A DNA stretch of 64,000 nucleotides from Taklimakanibacter sp049323275 (GTDB lineage: Bacteria > Pseudomonadota > Alphaproteobacteria > Rhizobiales > Aestuariivirgaceae): assembly GCA_049323275.1 (NCBI GenBank), contig JBMOOM010000016.1:106652-170651 (forward strand). Reading direction: 5' to 3'. Positions 33,618-42,102 of the stretch are shown one piece after another. The notes below the pieces were generated by a model. That model made no database searches, was not told the origin of the DNA, and saw only the letters and a list, made by a program, of their open reading frames with translations. Each line of letters starts with the position of its first letter. Positions within the stretch are counted from its first letter, which is position 1. The position numbers and the translations under genes were made by a program.

Positions 33618-34553
33618 TCATTCCGCGCCGAGGCAGCGGAGGAGAATGCTTTTCTGGATATGGAGACGGTTCTCGGCTTCGTCAAACACCACCGATTGCG
33701 GGCCATCCATCACGTCAGCGGTGACCTCCTCGCCGCGATGGGCGGGCAGGCAATGCATGAACAGCGCATCGGGCCTGGCATTCCGCATCAGGGCGTCGTT
33801 CACCTGATAGGGCTTCAGCATATTGTGACGCGCCGCGGCATCGGTGTCGTGCATGGAGACCCACACATCGGCGACGACGCAGGACGCATCCTTTACGGCT
33901 TCCTCGGCCGAGGTCGTGACCATGACCTTGCCGCCTTCGCGCCTGGCCCAGCCGACCGCGTCGGCATCGGGCGCCAGTTGCGAAGGGCAGCCGAGCCGCA
34001 ACTCGCCGCCGAGCTTGGTCATCGCATGGATCCACGAGGTCGCGACATTGTTGCCGTCGCCGACCCAGGCGATGGCGTGCTTGTCGATGCGGCCTCTATG
34101 CTCCTCGAAGGTCATGATGTCGGCCATCACCTGGCAGGGATGCGACTTGTTGGTGAGGCCGTTGATGACGGGCACGCTCGCATGCTCGGCGAGCTCCATC
34201 AGGTGATCATGCCGCTTGGCGCGGATCATGATCGCATCGACATAACGCGACAGCACGCGCGCGGTGTCGGCGACCGTCTCGCCGCGGCCGAGCTGCATGT
34301 CGTTGGCCGAGATGACGAGCACCTCGCCGCCCAGTTGCCGCATCGCCACCTCGAAGGAGACGCGGGTGCGTGTCGAGGGCTGCTGGAAGATCATCGCCAG
34401 CATGCGGCCCTTGAGCGGCGCATCCTGCTCGACGGCGCCCTTCGGCCAGCCCTTGCGGGCGTTTTTCATCGCCTGCGAGCGGTCGAGGATCGCCCTGAGC
34501 TCGGCCTGGGAAAAATCGGAAATATCGAGAAAATGACGGATGTCGCCGGCCAT
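33618..34553 (-). CDS. argF: Ornithine carbamoyltransferase
   Basis: The enzyme joins carbamoyl phosphate and ornithine to citrulline. The 311-residue chain has the carbamoyl-phosphate motif PSTRTRVSFEVA, the catalytic HPCQ (in NKSHPCQVMADI) and HCLPAHRGEEV, which distinguishes it from aspartate carbamoyltransferase. It begins 12 bases after argD stops, in one operon. Confidence 0.96.
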   Translation of the reverse strand: MAGDIRHFLDISDFSQAELRAILDRSQAMKNARKGWPKGAVEQDAPLKGRMLAMIFQQPSTRTRVSFEVAMRQLGGEVLVISANDMQLGRGETVADTARVLSRYVDAIMIRAKRHDHLMELAEHASVPVINGLTNKSHPCQVMADIMTFEEHRGRIDKHAIAWVGDGNNVATSWIHAMTKLGGELRLGCPSQLAPDADAVGWARREGGKVMVTTSAEEAVKDASCVVADVWVSMHDTDAAARHNMLKPYQVNDALMRNARPDALFMHCLPAHRGEEVTADVMDGPQSVVFDEAENRLHIQKSILLRCLGAE

Positions 34554-34565
34554 GATGAAACGCCC

Positions 34566-35747
34566 TCAGCCGCGCTTGGATTTGAGGGACTGGCAGGCCC
34601 GGTCGAGCTTCGCCACCGCTTCCGAGAGATCCTCATCGGTGACGATCAGCGGCGGCAGCAGGCGCACCACATTGTCGCCGGCGGCGATGGTGAGGAGCTG
34701 CTGGTCGAGCGCCGCGGCGATCAGATCGGTATTGGGCACCTTGGTCTTGAGACCCATCATCAGCCCGTCGCCGCGGATATCCTCGATGATGTCGGGGTGG
34801 CTGTCTTTCAACGCCGCGAGCTTCTGCTTGAGATTGAGGCCGCGCGCCTGGACATGGCTGAGGAAGCCGTCGGCGAGCACCACATCGAGCACCGCATTGG
34901 CGACCGCCATGGCGAGCGGATTGCCGCCGAAGGTCGAGCCATGGGTGCCGGCGGTCATGCCCTGGGCCGCGTTTTCGGTGGCGAGACAGGCGCCGACCGG
35001 GAAGCCGCCGCCGATGCCCTTGGCGATCGCCATGATGTCGGGTGTGACGCCCGCCCATTCATGGGCGAAGAGCTTGCCGGTACGCCCGACGCCGCATTGC
35101 ACTTCATCGAGGAGCAGCAGCAGGCCGTGCTCGTCGCAGATCTCGCGCAGCCGCTTCAGCATTTTGGGCGGCACCGGACGCAGGCCGCCTTCGCCCTGGA
35201 TCGGCTCGATCAGGATGCCGGCGGTGGCTGGCGTGATCGCAGCGAGGAGCGCCTTCTCGTCGCCGAAGGGAACCTGGTCGAAGCCTTCGACCTTGGGCCC
35301 GAAGCCCTCGATATATTTGGCCTGGCCGCCCGCCGCGATGGTGGCCAGCGTCCGCCCGTGGAAGGCGCCTTCGAAAGTGACGATGTGGAAGCGTTCGGGA
35401 TGGCCCTTGGCCGCGTGATATTTGCGCGCCATCTTGATCGAGCATTCGAGCGCCTCGGCGCCCGAATTGGTGAAGAAGACGGTGTCGGCGAAAGTGGCGT
35501 CGGTCAGCCTTTTGGCGAGCTTTTCCTGGCCCGGGATCACATAGAGATTGGAGGTGTGCCAGAGCTTCTGGGCCTGTTCGGTCAAGGCCTCGACCAGGCG
35601 CGGATGGGCGTGGCCGAGGCTCGTCACCGCGACGCCGGCGCCGAAATCGAGGAATTCCCGCCCGTCTTCCGTATAGACGCGCATGCCCTTGCCGCGGTCG
35701 AAGGCGAGCGGCGCGCGCTTATAGGTCGGCAGGACGGGCGTGATCAT
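34566..35747 (-). CDS. argD: Acetylornithine aminotransferase
   Basis: A PLP aminotransferase of 393 residues. Visible motifs are NSGAEALECSIKMARKY, GAFHGRTLATIAA, LLLLDEVQCGVGRTGK, and the Schiff-base lysine in MAIAKGIGGGFP. It makes N-acetylornithine and heads the operon with argF. The ending YVIPGQEKLAKRL near residue 80 and length fit ArgD rather than a succinyl-specific paralogue, though side activity on succinylated substrates is common. Confidence 0.95.
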   Translation of the reverse strand: MITPVLPTYKRAPLAFDRGKGMRVYTEDGREFLDFGAGVAVTSLGHAHPRLVEALTEQAQKLWHTSNLYVIPGQEKLAKRLTDATFADTVFFTNSGAEALECSIKMARKYHAAKGHPERFHIVTFEGAFHGRTLATIAAGGQAKYIEGFGPKVEGFDQVPFGDEKALLAAITPATAGILIEPIQGEGGLRPVPPKMLKRLREICDEHGLLLLLDEVQCGVGRTGKLFAHEWAGVTPDIMAIAKGIGGGFPVGACLATENAAQGMTAGTHGSTFGGNPLAMAVANAVLDVVLADGFLSHVQARGLNLKQKLAALKDSHPDIIEDIRGDGLMMGLKTKVPNTDLIAAALDQQLLTIAAGDNVVRLLPPLIVTDEDLSEAVAKLDRACQSLKSKRG

Positions 35748-36191
35748 CGTGTTGGTCCAAATGAAAATGCCGCCACGAGGCTCTGTGGCGGCGCAGCAAA
35801 TCCCTGGATCAGTTTATATGAGTTCCCTTATCGAGGGTCAATCACACCGCCGGCCGGCCAGAGGGCCTCCCGAGTCAAACCGTCGCACGCCGCCTGAGTC
35901 AAACCGCCGCATGGCCCCCCGATTCCTGCGCCTGTTAGGCTTTCTTTAACCACACGGCGCTGGTGGCCACTTTAGGGGAGCGCTCCGGAAGTTGGGGAAA
36001 ACCTCATAAAGTCCGCGCCGGATTCTTGATGGCGAGTCACGGCATATTGTATGGTTAGGCCATCAAGCTACGAGATGTAGCGTTAATCTTGTCAGTTCTG
36101 GGCAAAGGACGCCGGTCATGCGGGACCGGCGAAAGATGAAGGATTCAAAGCGGTGATCAGCGAAATTGGGGCGAGCCACGGAGGCGATAAG
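35748..36191. promoter_or_regulatory. gcrA upstream region with six GANTC sites
   Basis: This 444-bp spacer between argD and gcrA has no gene. It holds six GANTC sites (the target of the cell-cycle methylase CcrM): 35872, 35896, 35921, 36021, 36034 and 36142. Two of them lie in a repeated GAGTCAAACCG 24 bases apart. Six in 275 bp is several-fold more than base composition predicts. A methylation- or GcrA-sensitive promoter is a plausible inference. Confidence 0.55.
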
Positions 36192-36722
36192 ATGTCTTGG
36201 ACCGATGAGCGGGTAGAGCTCTTGAAGCGTCTATGGACGGAAGGCCTGAGCGCCAGCCAGATCGCGGGGCGTCTCGGCAATGGCGTCACGCGCAATGCCG
36301 TCATCGGCAAGGTTCACCGGCTCAACCTCTCGGGCCGGGCGCCGCAGCCCAGGAGCTCGGTGCCGCGGCCGCGCCGGGCGCGCGAGCCGAGCCCGCCGGG
36401 CCGGGTCACGCCTTCGATCCACCTGCCGACCACCGGCGCCACGGCCCTCAAGCCGACCTTGCGCTCGGAAGTGCAGCCGCGCGCTTTGCCGATGCCGGAA
36501 CCCCAGCCCCTGCGGCTGGTCGACCTGCCGAAGGACGGCCGCGTCACCATCCTCCATCTCTCCGACAAGACCTGCAAATGGCCGATCGGCGACCCGGGGG
36601 CCGAGGATTTCTGCTTCTGCGGTCACAAGCCGCGCGATAGCTCGCCCTATTGCGAATATCACGCGCGGCTCGCCTACCAGCCGCTGCAGGACCGCCGTCA
36701 CCGCAAGGTGGTCAACGGCTGA
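36192..36722 (+). CDS. gcrA: Cell-cycle regulator GcrA
   Basis: GcrA binds RNA polymerase sigma-70 holoenzyme and methylated GANTC promoters to drive S-phase genes in alphaproteobacteria. The 176-residue chain has the diagnostic DNA-binding start (MSWTDERVELLKRLW, SASQIAGRLG, VTRNAVIGKVHRL), a Pro/Arg-rich linker and the conserved end with LSDKTCKWPIGDP, FCFCGH and YCEYHARLAY. Cysteine and histidine spacing suggests a metal-stabilised C-terminus. ATG 36192 follows GGAGG. It ends before a strong terminator. Confidence 0.96.
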   Translation: MSWTDERVELLKRLWTEGLSASQIAGRLGNGVTRNAVIGKVHRLNLSGRAPQPRSSVPRPRRAREPSPPGRVTPSIHLPTTGATALKPTLRSEVQPRALPMPEPQPLRLVDLPKDGRVTILHLSDKTCKWPIGDPGAEDFCFCGHKPRDSSPYCEYHARLAYQPLQDRRHRKVVNG

Positions 36723-36745
36723 TCCATAGTTCTCTCTGAGGGACA

Positions 36746-36780
36746 GAAGCCAGCCTGCTCGGGCTGGCTTCGTTGTTTTC
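36746..36780 (+). terminator. Rho-independent terminator of gcrA
   Basis: A perfect 10-bp stem GAAGCCAGCC/GGCTGGCTTC (36746-36755 and 36762-36771) with a six-base loop, then GTTGTTTTC. It lies 24 bases past the gcrA stop. Confidence 0.93.
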
Positions 36781-36783
36781 AGT

Positions 36784-37530
36784 TCAGCGCCCGCCCGAGA
36801 CATCGAGAATGGCGCCGGTCGTATAGGAGGCGGCGTCGCTGAGCAGCCAGACGATCGCCTCGGCGACCTCGCGCGCGGTGCCGGGGCGGCCCATCGGCGT
36901 CGTCACGCCGAGCCGGTGCGCCCGGTCGGGCGCGCCGCCGCTGGCATGGATGTCGGTCTCGATGAGGCCCGGCCGGATCGCATTGACGCGCACGCCTTCG
37001 CGGCCGAGTTCCTTGGCGAGACCGACGGTCAGCGTGTCGACAGCGCCTTTCGAGCCGGCATAATCGACATATTCGAGAGGCGAGCCGAGCCGGGCGGCGG
37101 CGGATGACAGAAGCACCACCGAGCCGCCCTCGCCGCCGCGGTTCTTCGGCAGGCGCCTGGCGCATTCACGCGCACAGAGATAGGCGCCCAGCACATTGAC
37201 CTCGAAGATGCGCCTCATCCGCTCCAGGCTCATCTCGGCGAGGGGCGACGCCGGCGCCACGATGCCGGCATTGACGACGACGCCCGACAGTTTGCCGAAG
37301 GCGCCTTCGGTCGCCTCGAACATGGCGGCGACGTCTTGCTCCGACGCGACATCGCCTTGGGCGAGAACCGTCTTGCCGCCGGCCTTGCGCACCGCTTCGG
37401 CCGTTTCTTCCGCGGCGGCGCGGTTGCCGACATAATTGATGCCGACCGACCAGCCTCTTTCGCCGCACAGGATCGCCGCTTCCCGGCCGATGCCGCGGCT
37501 GCCGCCGGTGATGAGGATCGTCTTCGTCAT
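36784..37530 (-). CDS. SDR-family oxidoreductase
   Basis: A classical short-chain dehydrogenase of 248 residues: cofactor motif TGGSRGIG, VNAGI, the catalytic Ser (VVLLSSAAAR), Tyr-x-x-x-Lys (in VDYAGSKGAV) and a late RPGLIETD. The glycine motif is followed by basic residues that usually mean NADP(H). Annotators often call such proteins glucose 1-dehydrogenase-like or 3-oxoacyl reductase-like; the substrate cannot be told. It is coupled (ATGA) to the NUDIX gene ahead of it. Confidence 0.92.
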   Translation of the reverse strand: MTKTILITGGSRGIGREAAILCGERGWSVGINYVGNRAAAEETAEAVRKAGGKTVLAQGDVASEQDVAAMFEATEGAFGKLSGVVVNAGIVAPASPLAEMSLERMRRIFEVNVLGAYLCARECARRLPKNRGGEGGSVVLLSSAAARLGSPLEYVDYAGSKGAVDTLTVGLAKELGREGVRVNAIRPGLIETDIHASGGAPDRAHRLGVTTPMGRPGTAREVAEAIVWLLSDAASYTTGAILDVSGGR

Positions 37531-37955
37531 GGGGACTCCTTCCTGGACCGGGCGCGCGCGACCGGCATGATGTGATCGCGGCTCAGTATCGCGAGCGGCA
37601 GGTCGAGCGCGAAAGGATCGACCCAGCGGATCTCCTCGATCTCCGCTTGCGCGGCGCAGGCGCCGGTGAGCGGCACAGCGAAGACATCGGCCTCGACCTC
37701 GCGGTCCTGCTCATTCGCCGCCGGGGCGCGGAATTTGCCGACATAGAGGGCGTCATCGGGGTTGATCGTCAGCGCGATCTCTTCCTCGAGCTCGCGCGCC
37801 AGCGCCGTGGCCGGCAGTTCCCGCGGCTCGATCTTGCCGCCGGGCTGCATGAAGACGCAAGCGCCGCGCTTGCGCACCACGAGCACATGCCCCGCTTCGT
37901 TGAAGATGATCGCGGCCGCGATGCGGATGACGTTGGACTGGGCAATGGACATCAT
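37527..37955 (-). CDS. NUDIX hydrolase
   Basis: The 142-residue NUDIX domain has the box FMQPGGKIEPRELPATALARELEEEI (GKxE at the start and RELEEE at the end) in standard length, so metal and pyrophosphate hydrolysis are expected. The fold begins IRIAAAIIFNE. Substrate, probably a nucleoside diphosphate derivative or damaged nucleotide, is not readable. The start ATG 37955 overlaps the stop of the CocE-like gene (TGATG), and the end overlaps the SDR start. Confidence 0.9.
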   Translation of the reverse strand: MMSIAQSNVIRIAAAIIFNEAGHVLVVRKRGACVFMQPGGKIEPRELPATALARELEEEIALTINPDDALYVGKFRAPAANEQDREVEADVFAVPLTGACAAQAEIEEIRWVDPFALDLPLAILSRDHIMPVARARSRKESP

Positions 37956-39967
37956 CAGTTGAGCTTGCGCTCGACCTGTTCGTTCCATTCGCGGCTGAAG
38001 ACCTGGGTCTCGCCCTCGAAGGCCTCGATGCGGCCCCAGATGATCCAATGCGTCTTGGTCGCCTCATGGCGCGTATGGGTCTCGACGCGCGTCTGCCAGT
38101 CGCCGCGTCCCACTTCCTCGGTCCAATGGGTTTCCATCCGGGCCGACAGGGGATCATCCTGCTTGATGCGGTAGGTCTTCTCGGTGACCGAGCGGATCAC
38201 CAGCCCATGCGGCTCGATCTCGAAGCGGCCATTGTCGTCCTTCTCCTCGATGACCGTTTCGCCCGTCGCCTCGTCCATGCGCACGACGCGGCTGGCGCTG
38301 GGCCTGGCGAGCTCCTTCAGTTTCGCCGCTTCTGCGCCTTCCGCCGCCTTGAAGCTCGGCGCCACCTCATTGGGAATCTCGCGCCGGATCGGCACGAACA
38401 CCCGCGAGGCGCCGGCATGGACCGTGAGCTTGACGGGTTCCGGCGCCGGCCACATCAGCGGCCAATAGGTCGTCGAGATGGCGACGCGCAATTTATGTCC
38501 CTTGCCGATGCGCCAGGCGATGTCGTCGAGCGCGATCTTCACCTTGTAGCGCTTGCCGGGCTCGAGCGCGGAGGGATATTCGCGGCTCACCCTTTGGCAG
38601 AGATTCTGCAGCTGGTAGGTGATGCGCGTGACCTCGCCCGTGGGCCACACATCGTTGAGGCGGATGGCCACGAAGGCGACCGGCCGGTCGACCGAGAAGT
38701 CGAGCTCGACCGCCGGGCGCCCGACAATATCCATGTCGGCGACGAGGGCGGGGGAATCGAAGGTCAGCGATCCGGCGTCGTCGCGCCTCTGATCGCCCGG
38801 AAAGCCCGAGCCGTTGAACATGATGCAATAATCGCCGCCATCGAGGCCGATATCCTGCGGCGACGAGACGGTGAGCGGCGTTTCGGCTTGCGGCAGGCCG
38901 CCGATGCCGTCCTCATTCAGGTGCCATTGCTTGATCTCGGTATTGCCGGCATTCCAGATCTCCTCCTTGATCCAGCGGCCGGGCCATGCGTCGGGTCCCT
39001 TGGTCGGCTTGATCCCGTCCATCACATAGACGCGGAAGGCGGGGTCGCGCATGACGCCGGTCGGCTCGCCCTTGAGCCAGAAGTCCCACCAGCGCAGCGC
39101 CTCCTGCAGGAAGCCGATGCGCGGGCCGACCATCGAGAAATGCGGATATTTATGGATCCACGGGCCGATGATCGCCTTGCAGCTGGTGCGCAGGCCCGAC
39201 ATCAATCGCGGTATGGCGTTGGAATAGGCGTCGTTCCAGCCGCCGACGACGAGGCAGGCGGCTTCGATGGCGCCGAAATCCTCACAGACGCTCGCATGTT
39301 TCCAATAGGAATCGCGATGCGGGTGCTGAAGCCACGGCACGATCAGCATCGGCAGGTTCTCGAGCCTGTCCATCCACATCTTTTTCCAGGCCTCGCCGAC
39401 GATGGCCCGATCGGGCGGGCGGGACGAATAGGCGAGCATGGTGGCGGCCCAGCCCATATGCTCGTTGATGACGCAGCCGCCCTTGTAATGGATGTCGTCC
39501 TGATAGCGGTCATCGGTCGAGCACAGGGTCACGATGGCCTTGAGGGCAGGAGGCTTGCGCGCCGCGACCTGCAGGCCGTTGAAGCCGCCCCAGGAGATGC
39601 CGATCATGCCGACCTGTCCCGAGCACCAGTTCTGCCGGGTGAGCCAGTCGATCACCTCGAGCGCGTCGTCCTGCTCCTGCTTGGTATATTCGTCGAACAG
39701 CAGGCCTTCGGAATCGCCATTGCCGCGCATGTCGACGCGGATCGACGCATAGCCGTGGCCGGCGAAATAGGGATGGGTCAGCGCGTCGCGGATGATCGTG
39801 CCGTCGCGCTTGCGATAGGGCAGATATTCGAGGATCGCCGGCACCGGCTTCGTTTCCGCGTCTTCCGGCAGCCACAGCCTGGCCGCGAGCCTTGTGCCAT
39901 CGGCGAGCGGAATCCAGATATTTTCGATTTCCTTCACCGGACGCGGGAAGGTGGTGACGGTCTGCAT
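37955..39967 (-). CDS. CocE/NonD-type X-Pro-peptidase-like hydrolase
   Basis: A 670-residue alpha/beta hydrolase of the S15 type. The catalytic domain (about 25-330) has the nucleophile elbow IGISWGGF, an oxyanion Tyr in LPYRKRD, DMRGNGDSEG and the acid/His region (VGGWNDAYSN, GPWIHKYPHF). A C-terminal jelly-roll domain (about 355-560; VGRPAVELDFSVDRPVAFVAIRL) follows, as in CocE and PepX. The last 100 residues appear less typical. It may cleave an ester or proline amide; the substrate is unknown. It heads the operon with NUDIX and SDR genes. AGAAGGA precedes its ATG. Confidence 0.9.
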   Translation of the reverse strand: MQTVTTFPRPVKEIENIWIPLADGTRLAARLWLPEDAETKPVPAILEYLPYRKRDGTIIRDALTHPYFAGHGYASIRVDMRGNGDSEGLLFDEYTKQEQDDALEVIDWLTRQNWCSGQVGMIGISWGGFNGLQVAARKPPALKAIVTLCSTDDRYQDDIHYKGGCVINEHMGWAATMLAYSSRPPDRAIVGEAWKKMWMDRLENLPMLIVPWLQHPHRDSYWKHASVCEDFGAIEAACLVVGGWNDAYSNAIPRLMSGLRTSCKAIIGPWIHKYPHFSMVGPRIGFLQEALRWWDFWLKGEPTGVMRDPAFRVYVMDGIKPTKGPDAWPGRWIKEEIWNAGNTEIKQWHLNEDGIGGLPQAETPLTVSSPQDIGLDGGDYCIMFNGSGFPGDQRRDDAGSLTFDSPALVADMDIVGRPAVELDFSVDRPVAFVAIRLNDVWPTGEVTRITYQLQNLCQRVSREYPSALEPGKRYKVKIALDDIAWRIGKGHKLRVAISTTYWPLMWPAPEPVKLTVHAGASRVFVPIRREIPNEVAPSFKAAEGAEAAKLKELARPSASRVVRMDEATGETVIEEKDDNGRFEIEPHGLVIRSVTEKTYRIKQDDPLSARMETHWTEEVGRGDWQTRVETHTRHEATKTHWIIWGRIEAFEGETQVFSREWNEQVERKLN

Positions 39968-40116
39968 GGACGGAGATCCTTCTGGGCGGGCGCGCTACCG
40001 AGATAAAGCCCCGGCGCGCGGCTGTCAAAACTCCTAAACCCGGGATGAATGCCGGTTTCAGGACGGGTTCAGTCCGCCCTCTCTATGTTCCACGTCAACT
40101 TGAGAGGAGATTTTCC

Positions 40117-40656
40117 GTGACCAACCGTTTCGCCAATTTTTCCCGCGGCCTGATCGTCGCTTCGGTCGTGATGACCGCTCTTTTCGCCGGCACCGCCGCC
40201 AAGGCCGAGGCGCCGCAGTTCAAGCGCGGCCAGATCGTCGACTTCGCGTCGAAGCAGCAGCCCGGCTCGATCGTCATCGTAACCAGGGAGCGCGCCCTTT
40301 ATTATATATTGGGGGACGGCAAGGCGGTGAAATACAAGGTCGCCACCGCCAAGCGCGGCTTCGAATGGGCCGGCAGCAATACGGTTTCGGCCAAGGTGAA
40401 ATGGCCCGACTGGCGCCCGCCCGCCCAGATGCGCAAGCGCCGCCCCGATCTGCCGGCCTTCATGGCGGGCGGCCCGGAAAACCCGCTCGGCGCCCGCGCC
40501 ATCTATCTCGGCAGCACCATCTACCGCATCCATGGCACCAACGAGCCGGCATCGATCGGCAAGGCGGCATCGTCCGGTTGCATCCGCATGCTGAACGCCG
40601 ATGTCAGCGAGCTGTTCCAGCATGTGAAGATGGGCGCAAAGGTAACCGTCGTCTGA
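40117..40656 (+). CDS. L,D-transpeptidase (YkuD domain)
   Basis: The enzyme cross-links peptidoglycan by 3-3 bonds or anchors outer-membrane lipoproteins. After a signal region (about 1-30, ending AAKAEAPQ), the YkuD domain ends in the catalytic box YRIHGTNEPASIGKAASSGCIRM, with the histidine and the nucleophilic cysteine intact. The 179-residue length is typical of small Hyphomicrobiales members. GTG 40117 is chosen because GAGAGGAGA lies just upstream. Confidence 0.93.
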   Translation: MTNRFANFSRGLIVASVVMTALFAGTAAKAEAPQFKRGQIVDFASKQQPGSIVIVTRERALYYILGDGKAVKYKVATAKRGFEWAGSNTVSAKVKWPDWRPPAQMRKRRPDLPAFMAGGPENPLGARAIYLGSTIYRIHGTNEPASIGKAASSGCIRMLNADVSELFQHVKMGAKVTVV

Positions 40657-40678
40657 CGTCTGGCGAATTGCCAAAATT

Positions 40679-40706
40679 GCGGGGTGGCTCTGCCGCCCCG
40701 CTTTTC
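40679..40706 (+). terminator. Terminator after the L,D-transpeptidase gene
   Basis: GCGGGG at 40679 pairs with CCCCGC ending at 40701, with an inner GGC/GCC pairing and a small loop, followed by TTTT. It lies 22 bases past the stop. Confidence 0.85.
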
Positions 40707-40762
40707 ATTGCTCTTTCTCTATCGTCAGGAATTTGTCATAAGCAAAGCTGACTGTGCGGGAC

Positions 40763-40807
40763 GCGGGATGCGAAAAAGTGGATACCGGTTTTTCGCGAGA
40801 ATCCCGC
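40763..40807. repeat. Palindromic intergenic repeat of Rhizobiales type
   Basis: GCGGGAT (40763-40769) pairs with ATCCCGC (40801-40807), and inside it CGAAAAA pairs with TTTTTCG around GTGGATACCGG. The 'cgaaaa-gtggat-accgg-ttttcg' pattern is a widespread mobile-like palindrome of Hyphomicrobiales spacers. A diverged relative is at 58300. Confidence 0.8.
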
Positions 40808-40823
40808 GCCTGATACGAGGAAC

Positions 40824-40871
40824 GATCACGTCTATGAGTTTGGATCGATTCGATCCAAACTCATCGTGATC
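40824..40871. repeat. Long near-perfect inverted repeat upstream of phoR
   Basis: ATGAGTTTGGATCGA and its exact complement flank a single T. Outside them GATCACG and CGTGATC also pair, with three unmatched bases on the left side. The arms total 22 bp in 48 bp. It ends 21 bases before the phoR start. It could be the second half of the preceding repeat or an operator/cruciform. Confidence 0.8.
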
Positions 40872-40892
40872 TGGTGATCCGCTTTGCCGAGT

Positions 40893-41993
40893 ATGATGAT
40901 CTGGCCTTGGAAAAAGACGAATGGCGCCGCCACCGCGGCGGCCGACCTGCGTGAACGGAATTCCGCTCAGGACGCCATGACAGCCTTGATTGGCGCATTG
41001 CCCGATCCGGTGATGCTGCTCGACGATCATGGCGTGGTGCACTCGGCCAACACGCGGGCCAAGGATCTCCTCAATATGGATCCGGTCGGCCAGCATCTGT
41101 CCTCGGCCATCCGGGCGCCGGCGATTCTGGAAGCGGTCCAGAACATTCTCGAGCATGGCGGCTCAATGCGGGTCGATTATGAGCTGCATGTGCCGGTGCC
41201 GCGCCATTTCGAGGCCTTCATTTCCGCCATGAGCGTCATCGGCCCGGAAGTGGCGGCCCTGGTCCTTCTCAAGGACCTGACCCGCGAGCAGCAGACCGAG
41301 CGCATGCGCGCCGATTTCGTAGCCCATGCGAGCCATGAATTGCGGACACCTCTGGCCTCGCTCCTGGGCTTCATCGAGACTTTGCAGGGTGCGGCCAGGA
41401 AGGATGAGGTCTCGCGCGAGCGCTTCCTCGCCCTGATGCAGACCCAGGCGCAGCGCATGAAGCGGCTGATCGACGATCTCCTGTCCTTGAGCCGCATCGA
41501 GATGAACGCCCATCAGCGTCCGACCGGCACCGCCGATCTCAGCCAGATCGCGCTCCATGTGCGCGATACGCTGGCCGGCCTCGCCCGCGATGCCGGGGTG
41601 GAGATCAAGATCGACAGCCCCGAGCCGCTGCCGGTGCGCGGCGATTGGGATGAGCTCGTCCAGGTGATCCAGAATCTGGTCGAGAACGCCATCAAATACG
41701 CGGCCAGCGGCAAGCTGATCGAGGTGACCGGAAAGCGGACGGGGGAGGATTGCGAACTGGTGGTGCGCGATTTTGGGCCGGGCATCGCCGAAGAGCATCT
41801 GCCGCGCCTGACCGAGCGCTTCTACCGCACCAATGCGCAGGAAAGCCGTTCGCGCGGCGGCACCGGCCTCGGCCTCGCCATCGTCAAGCACATCCTCAAC
41901 CGCCATCGCGGCAGAATGCGCATCCAGTCGCAGCTGGGCCAGGGCTCGAGCTTTACGATCAGAGTTCCGGCGGCTCCGCCTGAATCAGGATAA
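40893..41993 (+). CDS. phoR: Phosphate-regulon sensor kinase PhoR, no membrane anchor seen
   Basis: PhoR phosphorylates PhoB when phosphate is short. The 366-residue chain has a PAS-like domain (about 30-130; ALIGALPDPVMLLDDHGVVHSAN), a dimerisation/His box (FVAHASHELRTPLASLLGF) and an ATPase domain with N (NLVENAIKYA), G1 (DFGPGIAEEHLPRLTERFYR) and G2 (GGTGLGLAIVKHI) boxes. Unlike typical PhoR, no transmembrane helix precedes the PAS domain. An in-frame stop at 40875 rules out a longer start. The pst genes follow, which fixes the identity. Confidence 0.9.
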   Translation: MMIWPWKKTNGAATAAADLRERNSAQDAMTALIGALPDPVMLLDDHGVVHSANTRAKDLLNMDPVGQHLSSAIRAPAILEAVQNILEHGGSMRVDYELHVPVPRHFEAFISAMSVIGPEVAALVLLKDLTREQQTERMRADFVAHASHELRTPLASLLGFIETLQGAARKDEVSRERFLALMQTQAQRMKRLIDDLLSLSRIEMNAHQRPTGTADLSQIALHVRDTLAGLARDAGVEIKIDSPEPLPVRGDWDELVQVIQNLVENAIKYAASGKLIEVTGKRTGEDCELVVRDFGPGIAEEHLPRLTERFYRTNAQESRSRGGTGLGLAIVKHILNRHRGRMRIQSQLGQGSSFTIRVPAAPPESG

Positions 41994-42017
41994 ATCCAAT
42001 CATTTCATATAGTTGAA

Positions 42018-42057
42018 TTGTCATATTCCTGTATCCTATGTGTCACATAACACTCAT
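42018..42057 (+). promoter_or_regulatory. Pho box in front of pstS (four 11-bp repeats)
   Basis: Four heptamers in exact 11-bp phase: TTGTCAT (42018), CTGTATC (42029), GTGTCAC (42040) and CACTCAT (42051), each separated by four A/T-rich bases. The first two match the CTGTCAT consensus best. This is the arrangement of two adjacent PhoB-dimer sites. A TAATGG-like -10 element lies about ten bases past the last repeat. Phosphate starvation should activate pstSCAB-phoU-phoB from here. Confidence 0.9.
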
Positions 42058-42102
42058 GCGCGATGCCTAATGGAAGCCAGGCGTCACACAGAGGAGACAC
42101 GA

